Notes: a model not told the origin generated them from the sequence alone. DNA of 64,000 nucleotides from Whitmania pigra (GCA_021613335.1 JAJTWR010000044.1:3179501-3243500); one strand, 5' to 3'; shown: positions 40,380 through 52,281, counted from the first letter of the stretch. Translations and numbers: made by a program.

Positions 40380-41345
40380 ATGTCGCAAAATCGCTGGTGG
40401 TGTCACTAAAGTTTAATTCACGCAGTTCATGTATGTCAATACAAGGGTCAGTTGGTCAATGTGGGCTGCATCGTATGTAGAATCCAAAGAGATGGAGTAG
40501 TGCTTCTATGTCTTGACTCGAGAAATGATTTCTCCGAGGACTTGTTCACCCATTAAACTGATAAGCTCTTCCATTATTTTAGATGACAAATAGTTTGTGT
40601 GTCCCTTGCCGCGATTGGCTTGAGTTTCAAGAATACCCAAAAAGTTTATATTACCAGGCAATCCAACCAATTTGTTGAGACCTTTGAATATTAAGCCACA
40701 AAAGCTCTGTAATAAATTTAATGGCACTAGCTACTTGTTTCAGCACTGATCTCCAGTACTGCTCTAGACTCTCGATCTGTTGTGTCAGCTCCGTATCAAT
40801 TCGCCCTTTTGCTTTTAACCTCTTACTTACATGACTACATGCTTACATGTTTCCAATCACGGAATCCATTTGACGAAAGATGGGAAGACCCAGGTTTTGC
40901 TGATCATTTGAGCACATCAATCTGCACATGAAGAAGTAAACACATCCATTAGAGGGAGCGAAACATAGCCAATTCCTAGCTATGAATTCCCCATTAATTT
41001 TGATGACGGAAGAGCCCAAGCGTGCACATTCTCGGAATATTGAGGTCATTTCTAGGTTACTGCACCGAGTGCGCAGAGGACAGATTTTCATTGCAGTGCT
41101 GAAGGGGATGCACCCCTTTTCAGCCAGTATTCCCGCATCTGATTCGAAATAATGAATGGCCAAAGTTACTACTTCTGAAATTTCTCTGTCAGGATCATCA
41201 GACTCAACTTCAGGTTCTGCAAATTCATCACTCCTCTTTGACATTTGTATTGGTTGAACAGTGAAGAAGTGGTCCAATTTTCTTAACTTTGCTACCTCTG
41301 CTGATGATTTCATTGCTGTTTCCTTCGCTTGAAGTCTTTTAGAAT
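40380..41345 (-). mobile_element. hAT transposase fossil, N-terminal half (ZMYM1/TTF-finger type)
   Basis: The minus strand reads GEFIARNWLCFAPSNGCVYF and FMCRLMCSND, the TTF-type finger region. After a break come QQIESLEQYWRSVLKQV and GKGHTNYLSSKIMEELISLM, then a diverged DSTpDxxHxDQL-like stretch near 40.44 kb. Several stops. It supplies the half that is missing from the element at 36.1-38.3 kb. No TIRs were identified. Confidence 0.7.
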
Positions 41346-42524
41346 CCCCAAACTCTCAAGTTCTTTAGCGATTCTTGTGTCTGTCTCCGTCACGATTGAT
41401 GGTAATCTGAAAATAAACTAAATGGCAATGATATACAGAGTGATTCAAAATTAAGTCCCTATTTTTAAATATTACTAATTTATTTCTGAACTATAATTCT
41501 ATAATAATATAATAATGTATAGTATGAAGTTTTATCTAAATTGAATTTGTTAATTATTATATTGGTAGTGATGGCGTAATCATCACCAGGCGTGCAGGTT
41601 TTTCACATTTGTTTTTCTTAGGGACCATTCCGAGTACACTTTGTCGAATTCAATATAACTTTATAGTCATTTTGAAAATAAATGTCAGTACTACTTTAAT
41701 ACATAGATATCGTAACAATCCCACGTTGCTCTCAGCAAAAGGCGGGAGATTATTTGTCGACACTTTAATATAATCTGCCGACTTCTGTTTTCCTTGTAGA
41801 AAGGCTGGATTAGTGACTCCATCATGCGAAATTCCTCACCTGCGATTATATTATCCTAAAGGGTTATCCTATAATAAATCAATTTTTTGGTTCTTTTTAT
41901 AGGTATCAAGAACTGGAAGTACTAATGAAAGAACAAACTTTAGGAATGTTATCAAAATTTTAAGAGATCAAACAGACAAGGGACCGTAATACAGTAGCTA
42001 AGAGCAGCTACCATAAAGTGCAAATTTCTATTACTTCTGACTTCTCAATATAGTTTATCAATTAAATTAGGTCAAAATTTTAGCACTTCCTCATTTTTTA
42101 AATATTTTAGGGCTGCTGTAGAGGTGAGACGTCTTCTGCTTGTCATTTATCCTACCACCATCTTTAGAACTAAAAATCCATGTTTCAGAAAAATAAGTAT
42201 CTTTATGAACCACGACTGCATGCCACCATTACAATGAACCACATCACTTTTGACAAATTCACGATAGCAACAGCCACTCCAAAGAATAATTACTTCAGCA
42301 TCTACGGAAGCTAGATGAAGAGCTTTAATACTTCCTAAGTAAAATAAAATATTGATATTTTTCAATTTTACTTGAGCACACTTTTTAAGAAATACTTCTA
42401 CCTTTATTCAAATCAAATTTTGATGTGTTACTAACAGCTAGAAGTACTTAAGTATTTACCAACAAAACAACAAGTATTTTCACAAAATTGGAAATTACTA
42501 GCTCAGTCTTCCTGCCTCTAAAGC
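41346..42524. other. Intergenic, no gene supported
   Basis: A minus-strand open stretch at 42350-42147 (GSIKALHLASVDAEVIILWS) follows a plausible acceptor, but no family or partner exon was found; left unassigned. Confidence 0.4.
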
Positions 42525-42530
42525 TTTATT
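42525..42530 (-). promoter_or_regulatory. AATAAA polyadenylation signal of POLR2K
   Basis: A minus-strand hexamer 66 nt past the POLR2K stop codon. Confidence 0.55.
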
Positions 42531-42595
42531 TTTGTAAAAGTCATAATGAATAGAAAAGCTGAATTTGAGAACTGTCTTTCCAATTAGAGCCAGTA

Positions 42596-42799
42596 TTATC
42601 TACCATCCAGGACAACAATCTTCTTTGTTCTTTTTTTGTACATGATCCTGTATCCACATTCCCGACACCTAAAAGGAGCTTTTTGACTGATTTCATTTTC
42701 TTCATGGCATTCACCACAAATGTAAACCATGTTTGATGATTTAGGCGCAGATGAATTTTGACCAGGTGTGGATCCTGAACCTTCCTTGGGTGTATCCAT
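42596..42799 (-). CDS. POLR2K: DNA-directed RNA polymerases I, II and III subunit RPABC4 (Rpb12), 67 aa
   Basis: Small zinc-binding subunit shared by the three nuclear RNA polymerases, which helps hold the second-largest and Rpb3-type subunits together. After a variable N-terminus of about 25 residues the conserved core is complete: [34 protein letters not shown], ending VLDGR. The four zinc ligands form CxxC and CxxC pairs. The whole frame sits in one exon with ATG at 42799 and stop at 42596. Length is slightly above the roughly 58 residues usual in animals because of a longer N-terminus. It could be an intronless gene or a retrocopy; no A-tail or flanking duplication is visible and the frame is intact. 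Confidence 0.93.
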   Translation of the reverse strand: MDTPKEGSGSTPGQNSSAPKSSNMVYICGECHEENEISQKAPFRCRECGYRIMYKKRTKKIVVLDGR

Positions 42800-43374
42800 C
42801 TATAAAGCACATATATTCATGAAATAAGTCCAAAGTTAAAAACATTATTAATGGTGAAGTTAGCAAGAGTTTGGCAAGAAAGATCATTAATTCACTCAAA
42901 GTTTCATCAAATTTTAAAGATGGTAACAATAATTTTTATGTAATAGTGATTTTCAAAAAGAAATTGATTACTTTCTACAATAATTACCTTAGCAAAGTAT
43001 ATATTATTAGAATGGGATTACATTTAGATTCCAGACCTAGTTACTAGGCTTGGAACATGCTAAAGGATTCTGTTTTAACATTGGTTAAACATTATTCTAT
43101 AGAAAAAACTCAATTCACTGCAGAATGACTTTCTTGTACAAACACTTATTCTTTTAAGCAAGAAAAAAATTAACATTGACAATTCAAATTTAAGGAATAC
43201 ACAAATTCAAATACATCAAATACTAAATCAACAACCTTACAATTACCTGAAGAATTACAATCAATATCTGAAATATGTTACTCAATACTCTGTTATGACA
43301 GGCTTCAAGTTCTCAAGGAGGCTAAACCATTCGTCTCACATCAAATTTTCATATTCCTCATAATTCAGCTCAAC
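42800..43374. other. 5' flank of POLR2K
   Basis: AT-rich, nothing recognised. Confidence 0.4.
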
Positions 43375-43925
43375 CTCTCAAAGCTTGATTACTGAAATTT
43401 GATTCTTGCCAATGTCAATTTTCAGACTCACCACACTTTTCAAGCAGTCATGAATGTGGTGGTGAGGCGCATTCGTGGTGAGAGGTCCTGCGATCACACC
43501 ACTCCTCTCCTAAAAGAACTCCATTGGAGGAAAATCCCAGACAAAATCACCTTCAAGTCTACAAGGCTGCAACAGGCATCATTCCACAATATCTTACTGA
43601 CGACACCCGGTCATAATAGCCTGGCGACAAAATAGCCCCGTCAAAACATAAAACTCATTTCATTTAATCAAATTTGAAATCGGTTATCGGTTAATGTCTT
43701 CAACCCATATAAATATTTTTTTTATAAAGATACAATGACGGGGCTATTTTGACGGGTCACCCTTACTGACAGGCTCATCATCTATCCCTAGCAGGGTTTC
43801 CCTCTAGTCTTCCAGCAACAGGACTCAGGACATGGAATTCACTGCCCACTGAAGTCTGCTGCACAATAGAACTGTTTAAATCATTACTTAAAACTTGCAT
43901 TTTCGGACGGTCCCATTAAATTAAT
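43375..43925 (+). mobile_element. 3' end of an L2/CR1-like LINE, split by a small MITE
   Basis: The plus frame reads QLNLSKLDY, NFQTHHTFQAVMNVVVRRIR and DHTTPLLKELHWRKIPDKIT, the C-terminal region of CR1/L2-type ORF2. The downstream part resumes after the insertion with a diverged WNSLPTEVC...FKSLLKTCIF near 43.84-43.91 kb. 5'-truncated and dead. Confidence 0.75.
43629..43750. mobile_element. Small palindromic-ended MITE in the LINE fragment
   Basis: AAAATAGCCCCGTCA at 43629-43643 faces its exact inverse TGACGGGGCTATTTT at 43736-43750, about 120 bp apart, with an AT-rich interior. Further symmetry (gac/gtc) outside the arms suggests the true ends may be a few bases farther out. Confidence 0.75.
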
Positions 43926-45180
43926 TTAGTCTATGGTTTTTATTTACCTTGCTCACTCAATTAGAAGAAGTTGGAATTGCTTGTTGCAGTGCCCACACAT
44001 TCCTATGAGATCATTTTGTCAAAAGAAGAAAACCTCAAACTTTTCATGAGCTTGCTGTACGACACTATACTACTGCATACAAAAGCAGAGCATAAATGAA
44101 CTGGCATTCCATTGTTGCATTTTTTCAGTATATTAGTGCAATGCATATGGACCCATCTCTGTACCTATTGGTAACCAATCTCATCCTCCGTCAACAAGTA
44201 ATGCAGGCAGGTATTGGCTATGTTGTCTGTAAGACAGTAGTATTTCTTCAATATTCGGTACTCGAATTTCAACTGATCCTATACCATCAATTTGCGTTCT
44301 TCGTCCATAATCTGAATTAAAGGCTGCAGAAATGCTGCAGTTGTGACTATCGTTTTGCACACCTGTCTATGGTCTTCTCTTAAGTCTAAAATCCATCCAC
44401 CTGTTATTTTTGAAGCTTTTGCAAATTACATCAAAAAAGCTCTTTATTTTTTGCAAGTTGCAACTCTCTTCTGGCATTGGATAAAAGAGTACTTCTTTTG
44501 TAGTAATAATAATAATAAAAAGTTCATTTGTATAGCACCATAAGCATCATTTACAACAATGAAATGATGTTAGCTGACTCTTGGAAAGAAAAACATGTAA
44601 ATCTTCATGATATAGTCTCGCCAAATTATGTAATTTAGTTATAAAGTTTCAACATTCTCGCAAATGTTTTGAGAGGTTTACGTCATTTTTATTCTTACGA
44701 CGGTGAATTTAGCAAAACTTCAGCAAGAAGTTGATACTGTCATAATTAGGTAAAACCGTTATAAAGAACTCATTGCGAGAGATATAGAATCACAATCAGC
44801 CAAGATCAAAACGTTATGCCAAGGATCAAATTGAAAAATGACATTTTATATCAGGTCCAACATTTTCTAGATTAATTAACAATAAAATAATAAATATCGT
44901 TGCAACAAACTCTAAAGTTCGTCAAAGCTGCCGTTCAAGCTAGAAACACTAATGCTAACCTCAAAAAAAAAACTTTAATCCGAAGATTGTATCGTAAACA
45001 GCTATCGCTTCTGTTATCGCTCAGCAAAGAATAATGATAATTACATTATCTATTATTTTGCATGTACAATGTTATTTTAATTCTAAAAACACATAAAAAC
45101 GTAATTTTAATTAAATACCAAAAAGCAAATTGTCGGCGCATCAAATCGCATTACAAGCAAGTGCCAGATTTCTTGTATTT
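43926..45180. other. Intergenic, no gene recognised
   Basis: AT-rich. A short (AAT)n near 44500-44517 is followed by a TTTGTATAGCACC motif like those closing many SINE/LINE tails. Nothing else recognised. Confidence 0.4.
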
Positions 45181-45182
45181 AT

Positions 45183-45330
45183 TCGACTTTTTGAGTGCCT
45201 CAGGTAGCTACATAGAACGCGATGACACTTTTTAGCCGATCCATCATTTGTATTGCCCTACGAGAACGAAGGCTGGCTTATTCGCAACGACTGTTGCTAC
45301 CGCACGGAGGAACGCAAAACACTCGGCCAA
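45183..45330 (-). mobile_element. tRNA-derived SINE, minus-strand copy
   Basis: On the minus strand: GCAACAGTCGTTGCG, then AAATGATGGATCGGCTAA and AAAGTG, ending GAGGCACTCAAAAA. The body between head and tail differs from the 25.5 kb copy, so this copy is diverged or a subfamily. Plus-strand open frames here are by-products. Confidence 0.65.
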
Positions 45331-45617
45331 CCTGCATTTATCGAATTATTTACAAAGCCCAACACCTCCCCTATCGTGAACAATGGCAACCGCATCACGG
45401 CACCCCACCAGTCAAACAGGAACAATCATGGTATCGCAGCTCGAAGCATGAGCACTATCACCCGCGTGCCAATAACGTAATGGTAAAGCAAAGGTTTTAA
45501 AATAAGTACATACCTCTGCCAACCGCGACCTTCGTGATAGCAACTACTGCGGTTTCATTTAAACATGAAGTGACATAAACAAGAATTATATTTTGTTAAA
45601 TATGATTGGCAACATAT

Positions 45618-48540
45618 TTACTGGACGTTTCTCTTCTTAGCTTTTGGTACAAGCTTATTAAACAACTCATCTTCTGCATCATCACTTTCATCATCATCCA
45701 GGAAGCTAAAACCCTTCCCTCTGCCTCGCTTAATTCCACCTTTAGAGCTTGACGTGTTTGAAATTTTGTTGAACATATCATCTATTTTCATCAGCTTTTT
45801 GCTCGCCCCGTCATCCCAGGTGTCATCGTCTTCATCAAGTAATATAGTTTCTGTATTCTTTTTAGACACCCTTTAAAATAAAAAAGTTTTTTGAATTCAT
45901 AAACATAGCAACTAAATAAATATAAAATGTAATAACATGCCTAAATCAAAACAGTCGATATATAACAACAAATGCTATGACAAACTTTCGTGAATTCTGC
46001 GAAGTCAGTTTTTCAGCAGCCGACTCTGAAACTTTGGACCTTGAAGACCCCCGACCACCTCTTGATCCTCTTCCTCTGGTTTTCTTGCCTCTTTCTACAG
46101 AAATACTATCTACTATCATGTTCTTCTTTAGATCGATTCCATCATCCTCAGAATCAAAAGCATCAATTTGATTGTCATCTGGTTTGTGGCTTCTGGCCCG
46201 ACTTATTGCTTCTTTTAACTCTTGCTCAATTATTTCAGAATCTTTATTTCGTTCCTCCTTGAATCTAAATATTTCGTCTTCAACATCGTGTTCATGAGTG
46301 TTTTTCTTCACTAAAAAATCCTAAAAGTATTTCATAAACATTTAATAACATAATAGATAGTTAAAATTGGGGTAACACCTCATTTAGACAACATATATAT
46401 ATATATATAAAGATATATAATATCTATATATATATTTATTGACATCAATAAATTGATATAAAAAACCATAATCAATCAAACTTGAGTCTTTTTCAACTGG
46501 TATTTAACAAGCTCAGGAATGGCATCTTTTTCTTCTTTTAAAACAAATTCCTTGACAGCTTCACTGATTCCTTGTTCTGTGAGTAAACTCAGCTGCATGT
46601 TCTGAGTAGTACAAAAGACAATGAAATAACACAAGATTTTAACAGTGCTACACTGCAGATAATTTATTAATTAGCACTTAATAGATATCATTATTCAAAT
46701 AAACACATTAATGACAAGATCAATAGAAAATAGAATATTATGTGAATCATGTCATTACTAGTGCATGATTAAAAAGTAATCAATAATTGCAGAGTCTTAT
46801 CTGAAAATAACATTTCATAACCTTTTCAGCCTTCAGAAAATATTCTTTCACCATGTCCTCCACTCTAGCACTATCAAGCGATTCAACTTTGACATCAATT
46901 GCCACCTTCATATCTGCACGAAATCACTCAATTTATTTCTCAGCTTAAAAGCATGTTGGTAGGCAAGTTTTCAAGTAAATACCAGTGTTTTTTGTAAGCT
47001 TCTTTTTGTGATGAAAATGCACAATTTCACGTGGATTTGCAACTCTGTCCACAAACTTTTGTCCAAATCTGAAATGTTGAAACTAAACTAAGACCTGAAG
47101 CAAGCATAAAGACAAGAAAGATTACTGATAAAATGGAACACAACCTGTGCACGTTGAAAAGCTCATAAGGAGCGTCTGGATCATCACTGCTGTAGTCGAT
47201 TCTCAGCCTTATTAGAGGCTTCATTGGAGTTTGTTTATTTTCCATTCTTTCCTGCCCTTTCATAAAAAATAAAATGTAAAATTTGTAATTAATGAGCGAC
47301 AACATGCATTCTCAGTGGTTAATCGAATGTAACATAAAATAATTAAAATAAATACTTTGTCATGTAAAATTTCAACTTGTTTATCTTAAATTTAGTGTTT
47401 TTAATATTGTGGAATTACCTCTTACCAACAGAAATTGTAAATAAAAAAACTCAAGATGAACATCAGCTAAGCAACAACTTGCAAAAACTCACCAGCCCTT
47501 GTAAGTAGTTTCTCTACAACTTCAGTGCAATATGCCTCAACCTTCTTTACAACATTTGGATCCTGAGGCCTAATCTTTGTGTCTTGCAAAACAATGTCTT
47601 CCATTAAAAATTGCCTCACAGTGTTGAGCTTGATTTTCTTTAGTTTAAAGTTTTTGCCTCGAATGAGAAGAAGTCCAACATGCTTTTCTCTGGTTTCTCC
47701 ATCACTTAATGATGTTGCAATGGAACTTCCAGGTTGTGTCACATAGAAATTCTTGACACCATTCCAGCTTGGATCAATTTTGCATTCATGTTCATGACCC
47801 CATACAACCAAATCAAGAAAATCATCTAGAAACTCTTCTGGGATGTAATTCTTAGGCCCATGTTTTGCTCTGTTCTGATGAAGAACAAAAACATTGAACC
47901 AATCATCTTTATCTTCTTTAGGCCTCAACATTTTGACGTTTTTCTGGCAAAAAATCCGGTTGAGTCTTTCATCCCTTATGGACCCCAATCCATATAATGC
48001 TAATTTTGTGGAACCTTTTCCCATCAGAATGGGACTCAATTCTATATTCTCTAGATTAGAAACTTTACCAAAGTAATTTACCAATGCAGCTGAATGTAGA
48101 AGATCAAGAGAGCAAAGATTATCTTGTCCAGCTGGATCATCGTGATTGCCGTGAATGGAAAAAACTGGAATGGAGATGTTCAGATTTGGGTCTTCGTAAT
48201 TAACTACAGGAAATGACGTGTGCCCAAAGTTTGTTTCAGGGTCACTCAAAAAAGCAACAGAGCACGGTTTATCTCCAAAACAATACTTTCTAATCAGCTT
48301 AATAATTCCATGAAGGCTCCTGCGAGAGGGCTTGTTCTCATGAAATAAATCTCCCCCAAGTAACACAAAATCAACTTCGTTATCTCTCGCAATTTGTAAT
48401 ATTTCTTCAAACGAATTAATAGAATCGTTCATTCGACATCCATCCCTCTCCATGTAACCCAAATGATTATCAGTTGCAACGAGAATCTTGAAAGTGTTTT
48501 CATCACAATCGCCAGAACTATCGGTACTCCTACCCGCCAT
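45618..48540 (-). CDS. MRE11: Double-strand break repair nuclease MRE11, 7 exons, 681 aa
   Basis: Exons 48540-47493, 47256-47145, 47068-46983, 46913-46822, 46601-46482, 46320-45986, 45870-45618; all phases close. MRE11 is the Mn-dependent nuclease of the MRE11-RAD50-NBS1 complex, acting at DNA double-strand breaks and telomeres in the nucleus. All phosphoesterase motifs are intact: DNHLGY (residues 24-29), [11 protein letters not shown] (62-72), GNHDDP (131-136), VLHQNR (about 219-224) and GHEHE (248-252). The capping-domain and RAD50-binding region follow (VRLR-type [41 protein letters not shown]). The C-terminus has a Gly-Arg-rich motif ([11 protein letters not shown]) and an acidic tail ([16 protein letters not shown]). 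Length is close to the roughly 700 residues of animal orthologues. The acceptor of exon 2 is AAAG at 47257; the nearby CAG would break the frame. Confidence 0.97.
46389..46440. repeat. (TA)n-rich microsatellite in MRE11 intron 5
   Basis: ATATATATATATATATA followed by AGATATATAATATCTATATA and more TA, with partial dyad symmetry. Confidence 0.9.
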
Positions 48541-48730
48541 CGCTACATCTACTCAAACATCAACAGTCTTGGCGCGAGCATCTGGAAATTCCGTGTTTTA
48601 AGCCCCATTAAAAATTTACTCGAAAACTTAATTCTTTATGTTTTATACACTTTTAAAACGCCAAAAATATAAATAACATTGAAATTAAAAAAAAAAGCTA
48701 AATTAAAAAAATGTATCCATGCCATCAAGT

Positions 48731-48812
48731 ACCGTGTTTCCCCGAAAATAAGGCGGTCTTAGATTAATTTTTGCCACAAAAGTCTCGCTAGGGCTTATTT
48801 TCGGGAGAGGGA
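48731..48812. mobile_element. Short MITE-like fragment with CGTGTTTCCCCGAAAATAAG end
   Basis: ACCGTGTTTCCCCGAAAATA opens the fragment and GGGCTTATTTTCGGG closes it in inverted form; the interior is about 60 bp. This end sequence is seen in many animal MITE families; the superfamily is not assigned here. Confidence 0.5.
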
Positions 48813-48892
48813 GGTGCCATATTTGTATTAGCAGCAACCTACCAGAACACTTCTTCATGTTACTCAAATTATTGGGCTACAAGAGGCAGTGG

Positions 48893-49315
48893 CGTAGCTA
48901 GGGGGTACACACTAGCGTCAGAGGTGTAGCTAGGGGGTACACACTAGCGTACCAAGAGGGGGGGGGGTGCGGCAGGGGCGGCATTTTGAGGAACGTACAT
49001 ATAAAATAAAAAATAGAAAAAACGGCCAGCTCCTCTCTTCAGTGTTTTGCTGATTGAATTTTTTCATTTGATTTGATTTTCCATTGAAGAATCAGATTTC
49101 AGCATGATCTTGCAAACAAACACGCCTTTGTCATTGTTAAATCTTGATGTTAATTGTAATTGGAGTAGTTGATGAAGACATCGAGAAAAAAAGAGTTCTT
49201 TGCCGAATATTGAAGTACATTTTTGAAGTTGTATTTTGTTGAAACTCCAGGAAACGATAAAATCGATGGTCCCTTTCAATTTATGAGCCTTCAAAAACAG
49301 TTGGTACGCCACTGA
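48893..49315. mobile_element. hAT-like MITE or deletion copy with duplicated left end
   Basis: The left end CAGTGGCGTAGCTAGGGGG is followed by an adjacent near-copy (CAGAGGTGTAGCTAGGGGG), each continuing TACACACTAGCGT. The right end is GGTACGCCACTG at 49304-49315. No matching flanking octamer was found, so boundaries are uncertain. Confidence 0.5.
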
Positions 49316-49799
49316 TCGATGGTAAGCGCTGGTCCCGAAAAAAAAGCCCCCCGAAAATGTAAGGAGATTAAAAGGGCCGAAGCGTTTGAAGACTGAGGAA
49401 ACTCCTCTGAGGATCCCTGTCGGAGCTCCAAGGCCGAGTTTTATGAAACGTGTTCAAATGATGGCTTCAATTCTTTTCATAATTTTTATAGGTGTTATTT
49501 CCGAATATCCTCGATCTTTCGGTTCGGTTTTTTTAGTTTCTAATATTCTTGTAAAATATTAATTTTATTAATAAATGATTAAAACCACTTCATTGCCGTC
49601 AGTGGCGTAGCTAGGATATTTTCGCCCAAGGACAAGCTATAAAATTGGAGTCCTCCTTTTGTCACATTTTCTATCACATTGAATAAGGAAACGCAGTTTA
49701 AATGTTAACCCTACATACATAGTCTACTAAAAATTTATTTTTATAGATTTTACTGTAGCAAATTGGTCAATGACATAAGCAAAATCTATTTGTTCCAAT

Positions 49800-51071
49800 C
49801 AGTGATGGGCAAAATAAATCGCGATTGCGATTTGAAATGATTTGAATCGTGATTTAGGCAAGGTTGCGATTTGATTTGAACATTGTTGGATTCGATTTTT
49901 GCCTCAGTGATTTTTGATTCGATTAGATTTGCCTTTTTTGGATATGATTTGATTTGAAAAAGCAAATCAAATCATTGAAATAAAGATGGAATGAAGAGCT
50001 CCAGAAAAAATCAGATGGTTTGACTTTGTTAGCCGCTGTGCCTACCAGATGGAACTCTAATCTGATAATGCTAAGAAGATTATCTCAAGATGCAGTATGG
50101 AAGGCGGTTAATGAAACTCTAGTTAAAGCCAGGGAAGTCAAATTCAGCTCAAGTGCACGTGTCCCTCGAATCACGGTTTCACGTTCTTTGCTGCTTGAGC
50201 TTGTCTCTTTACTTGAGCCATTTGAAGAAGCAACACAGGTGCTGCAAGGTGATGGTGTCACAATTTTGCAAGTGATACCTGCATTAATTGGGATTGATGA
50301 AGCAGTTTCAAATTGTCAAACCCAGTTAATTGCTCTGAAAAAAAAAACCTTCGTGCAGCTCTTCATAACCGATTCCAGGAATCTATGAGAAGACCAGAGT
50401 ATGTGGTCTCAACTGTGTTGGATAGTCGTTTCAAACTAGTTCCTTTTGGTACCACCCCGCTGTTTGATTCGCATTTTACTGACAGTGGCTCACAGAAAAG
50501 TCCTACATTAATAATCCCATCAGCCAATGAGGCAAGATCTCTTCTTCTTCACATGATGGATTCAATAAAGTCAGATGAAATAACAGGGTCTCACACTGCA
50601 CAGTCTAAAACCTCATGCCGAACAGAAAAGAATCTACCTGAACCAGCTACCAGTTCTGGTCGGCGGAGCATTTTTGCAAAATACCATTGTCCTCAGGTAT
50701 GAACAAATTATATTGGATTGGAAATGTACGTTAATTATTAAATAATATGTATATATTGCAGGTTAGTGACGAAGAGGATTCAGTGTATCTTAATGCTCCA
50801 ACGGATCACAACATCACTGCTGAACAATTTTGGGCAGCTAATGGTCACCGCTTTCCAAAACTACAACGACTTGCGCGTAGACTTCTAAGCATCCCGGCAT
50901 CATCTGGAAGTGTGGAGAGACTTGATTTGATTTGGTATTTGGGCGTTTGGGATTTGATTCTATTTGGAATTTTTTGATTCTATTTGAGATTTGGTAGTTG
51001 AGATTTAAATCATTTTACAAATGATTTGAGATTTGACCATTGAGATTTGATTTGATTTGTGCCCATCACTG
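49800..51071 (+). mobile_element. Nested hAT A: ZBED-type transposase 3' half, exact 8-bp TSD GTTCCAAT
   Basis: 1272 bp. TIRs CAGTGATGGGCAAA and the inverse ending GCCCATCACTG, flanked by GTTCCAAT at 49792-49799 and 51072-51079. The plus strand encodes a ZBED/Ac-like transposase C-terminal half: AAVPTRWNSNLIMLRRLSQD, VVSTVLDSRFKLV and the dimerisation motif LARRLLSIPASSGSVERL. A frameshift lies in the A-run near 50341, and a possible intron or break at about 50698-50761. The N-terminal half is missing. Subterminal regions on both sides are packed with GATTTGATTTG-like motifs, likely transposase-binding sites. Confidence 0.92.
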
Positions 51072-51159
51072 GTTCCAATGCCTCTCTTTCAATGCTAAGA
51101 AGAGCAAGATCGCTGAGGCGCTCTTGTCTCATTGAATCACATAAATGCGACAAAATAAG

Positions 51160-52281
51160 TAGTGCTGGGTTCAAGCAAGCTTGAAAAAATACTTAAGTAA
51201 CAAGTAATTTTTTAAATATTACTTAATTAATTAAGTAATTCAAGTAATTTTTTAAAAATAGTTAGAGACATTATACCGAATTTTAATTACCTTATTTATT
51301 ATTCATCTATAAAGAAGAATTATTTGCGGATAAAGTAGCTGCGTGCAAAGCACAAAAAATCAATCATCTCATCACTTCACGATGACCTCAACTTTAAAAT
51401 AAACAGCCCAGCAGCATTGAAACACCCTTCTGCTTCATCAGAGGAGGGTGGAAGTAAGTTTAGATAAGACTTCAAGCTTTTCAAGATTTTGGGACATTCT
51501 TTGTTGCTTCGTAAAATTTCATTTCTTTCTTAATGTGTGTCAAGATATTTTCTTGAGCACAATCCAAATGTTGGCTGGCATAAAATGTCATTGAGCTCTT
51601 CTGCTTTGGACTTTTTCATAGCGGGTTCCTTAGTGATGTTATGTTCAAAATTTTCAGCACTCTCATTAATAGAACCATAGAGAAAAAGCTGTGAAAGAAC
51701 ATTTCTTGTCACTTCGGCAAGCTCTCGTTACTTTGGATAACTTAAGAGTGAAAACTCGACCACATGCTCATAACTGTCTGGAGCCTCTAGATATCTCACA
51801 AGGCCACAAACCTCTTTATTTCTCCTTGATTCAATTCTGTCATTGACAGTTGTCAATAATTCCTGTGAAATACTCAAAAATCTTTTCACTCTTTGAAATT
51901 GTGACGTCAGGGCTACAAACAGCGGTTGCACCAACCTCAATTATTTCTAGACTTTCTGCCAAGTCTTTCACAACTGCAACCTCATTCTCTGTCAAGCATT
52001 TTGATCCTAGATTGAGCTCTATCAATGTATTGTCAATGAGTGTCCTGGCTTCCAAACATCTTAAGCAATGAGTTCCATCTAGTTTTGATGTCCAAGAGCA
52101 GAGAAAGAGTTTTTCCCAATTCCTTTTCTATCTAATCTATAGTACTACCAGTTTTTCGCGCAAAAAACTGACAAGAAAAAATTACTTATAATTTTCAAGT
52201 CGTCCAACAATTACTTAAGTAAATAATAAGTATAAAATTTACTTAAGTACTTAAGTATTTACTTACTTGAACCCAGCTCTA
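51160..52281 (-). mobile_element. Nested hAT B with exact 8-bp TSD AAAATAAG
   Basis: 1122 bp. TIRs TAGTGCTGGGTTCAAG and, reverse-complemented, TAGAGCTGGGTTCAAG (one mismatch), flanked by AAAATAAG at 51152-51159 and 52282-52289. The host sequence across the site matches the uninterrupted copy at 36.5 kb (gacaaaataag|ttt). Minus-strand remnants of a hAT transposase are visible (LTENEVAVVKDLAESLEIIE, SPDVTISKSEKIFEYF, EVCGLVRYLEAPDSYEHV) in more than one frame. Both ends have dense TACTTAAGTA-type palindromic motifs. Confidence 0.92.

Larger units (their letters stand above)
48541..49599. other. MRE11 5' flank with several MITE ends
   Basis: The MRE11 promoter should lie at the left end. From 48730 rightward the sequence is repeat debris: a fragment with CGTGTTTCCCCGAAAATAAG and its internal near-inverse CTTATTTTCGGG, then hAT-type ends at 48893-49315 and a short segment at 49.39 kb related to 30.66 kb. 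Confidence 0.5.

Noticed and set aside
42147..42365. A possible exon with GSIKALHLASVDAEVIILWS
   Set aside because: A plausible acceptor precedes it but no donor in phase, partner exon or family was found.
45222..45500. Two overlapping plus-strand frames
   Set aside because: They overlap the minus-strand SINE copy and its flank, with no protein signal.
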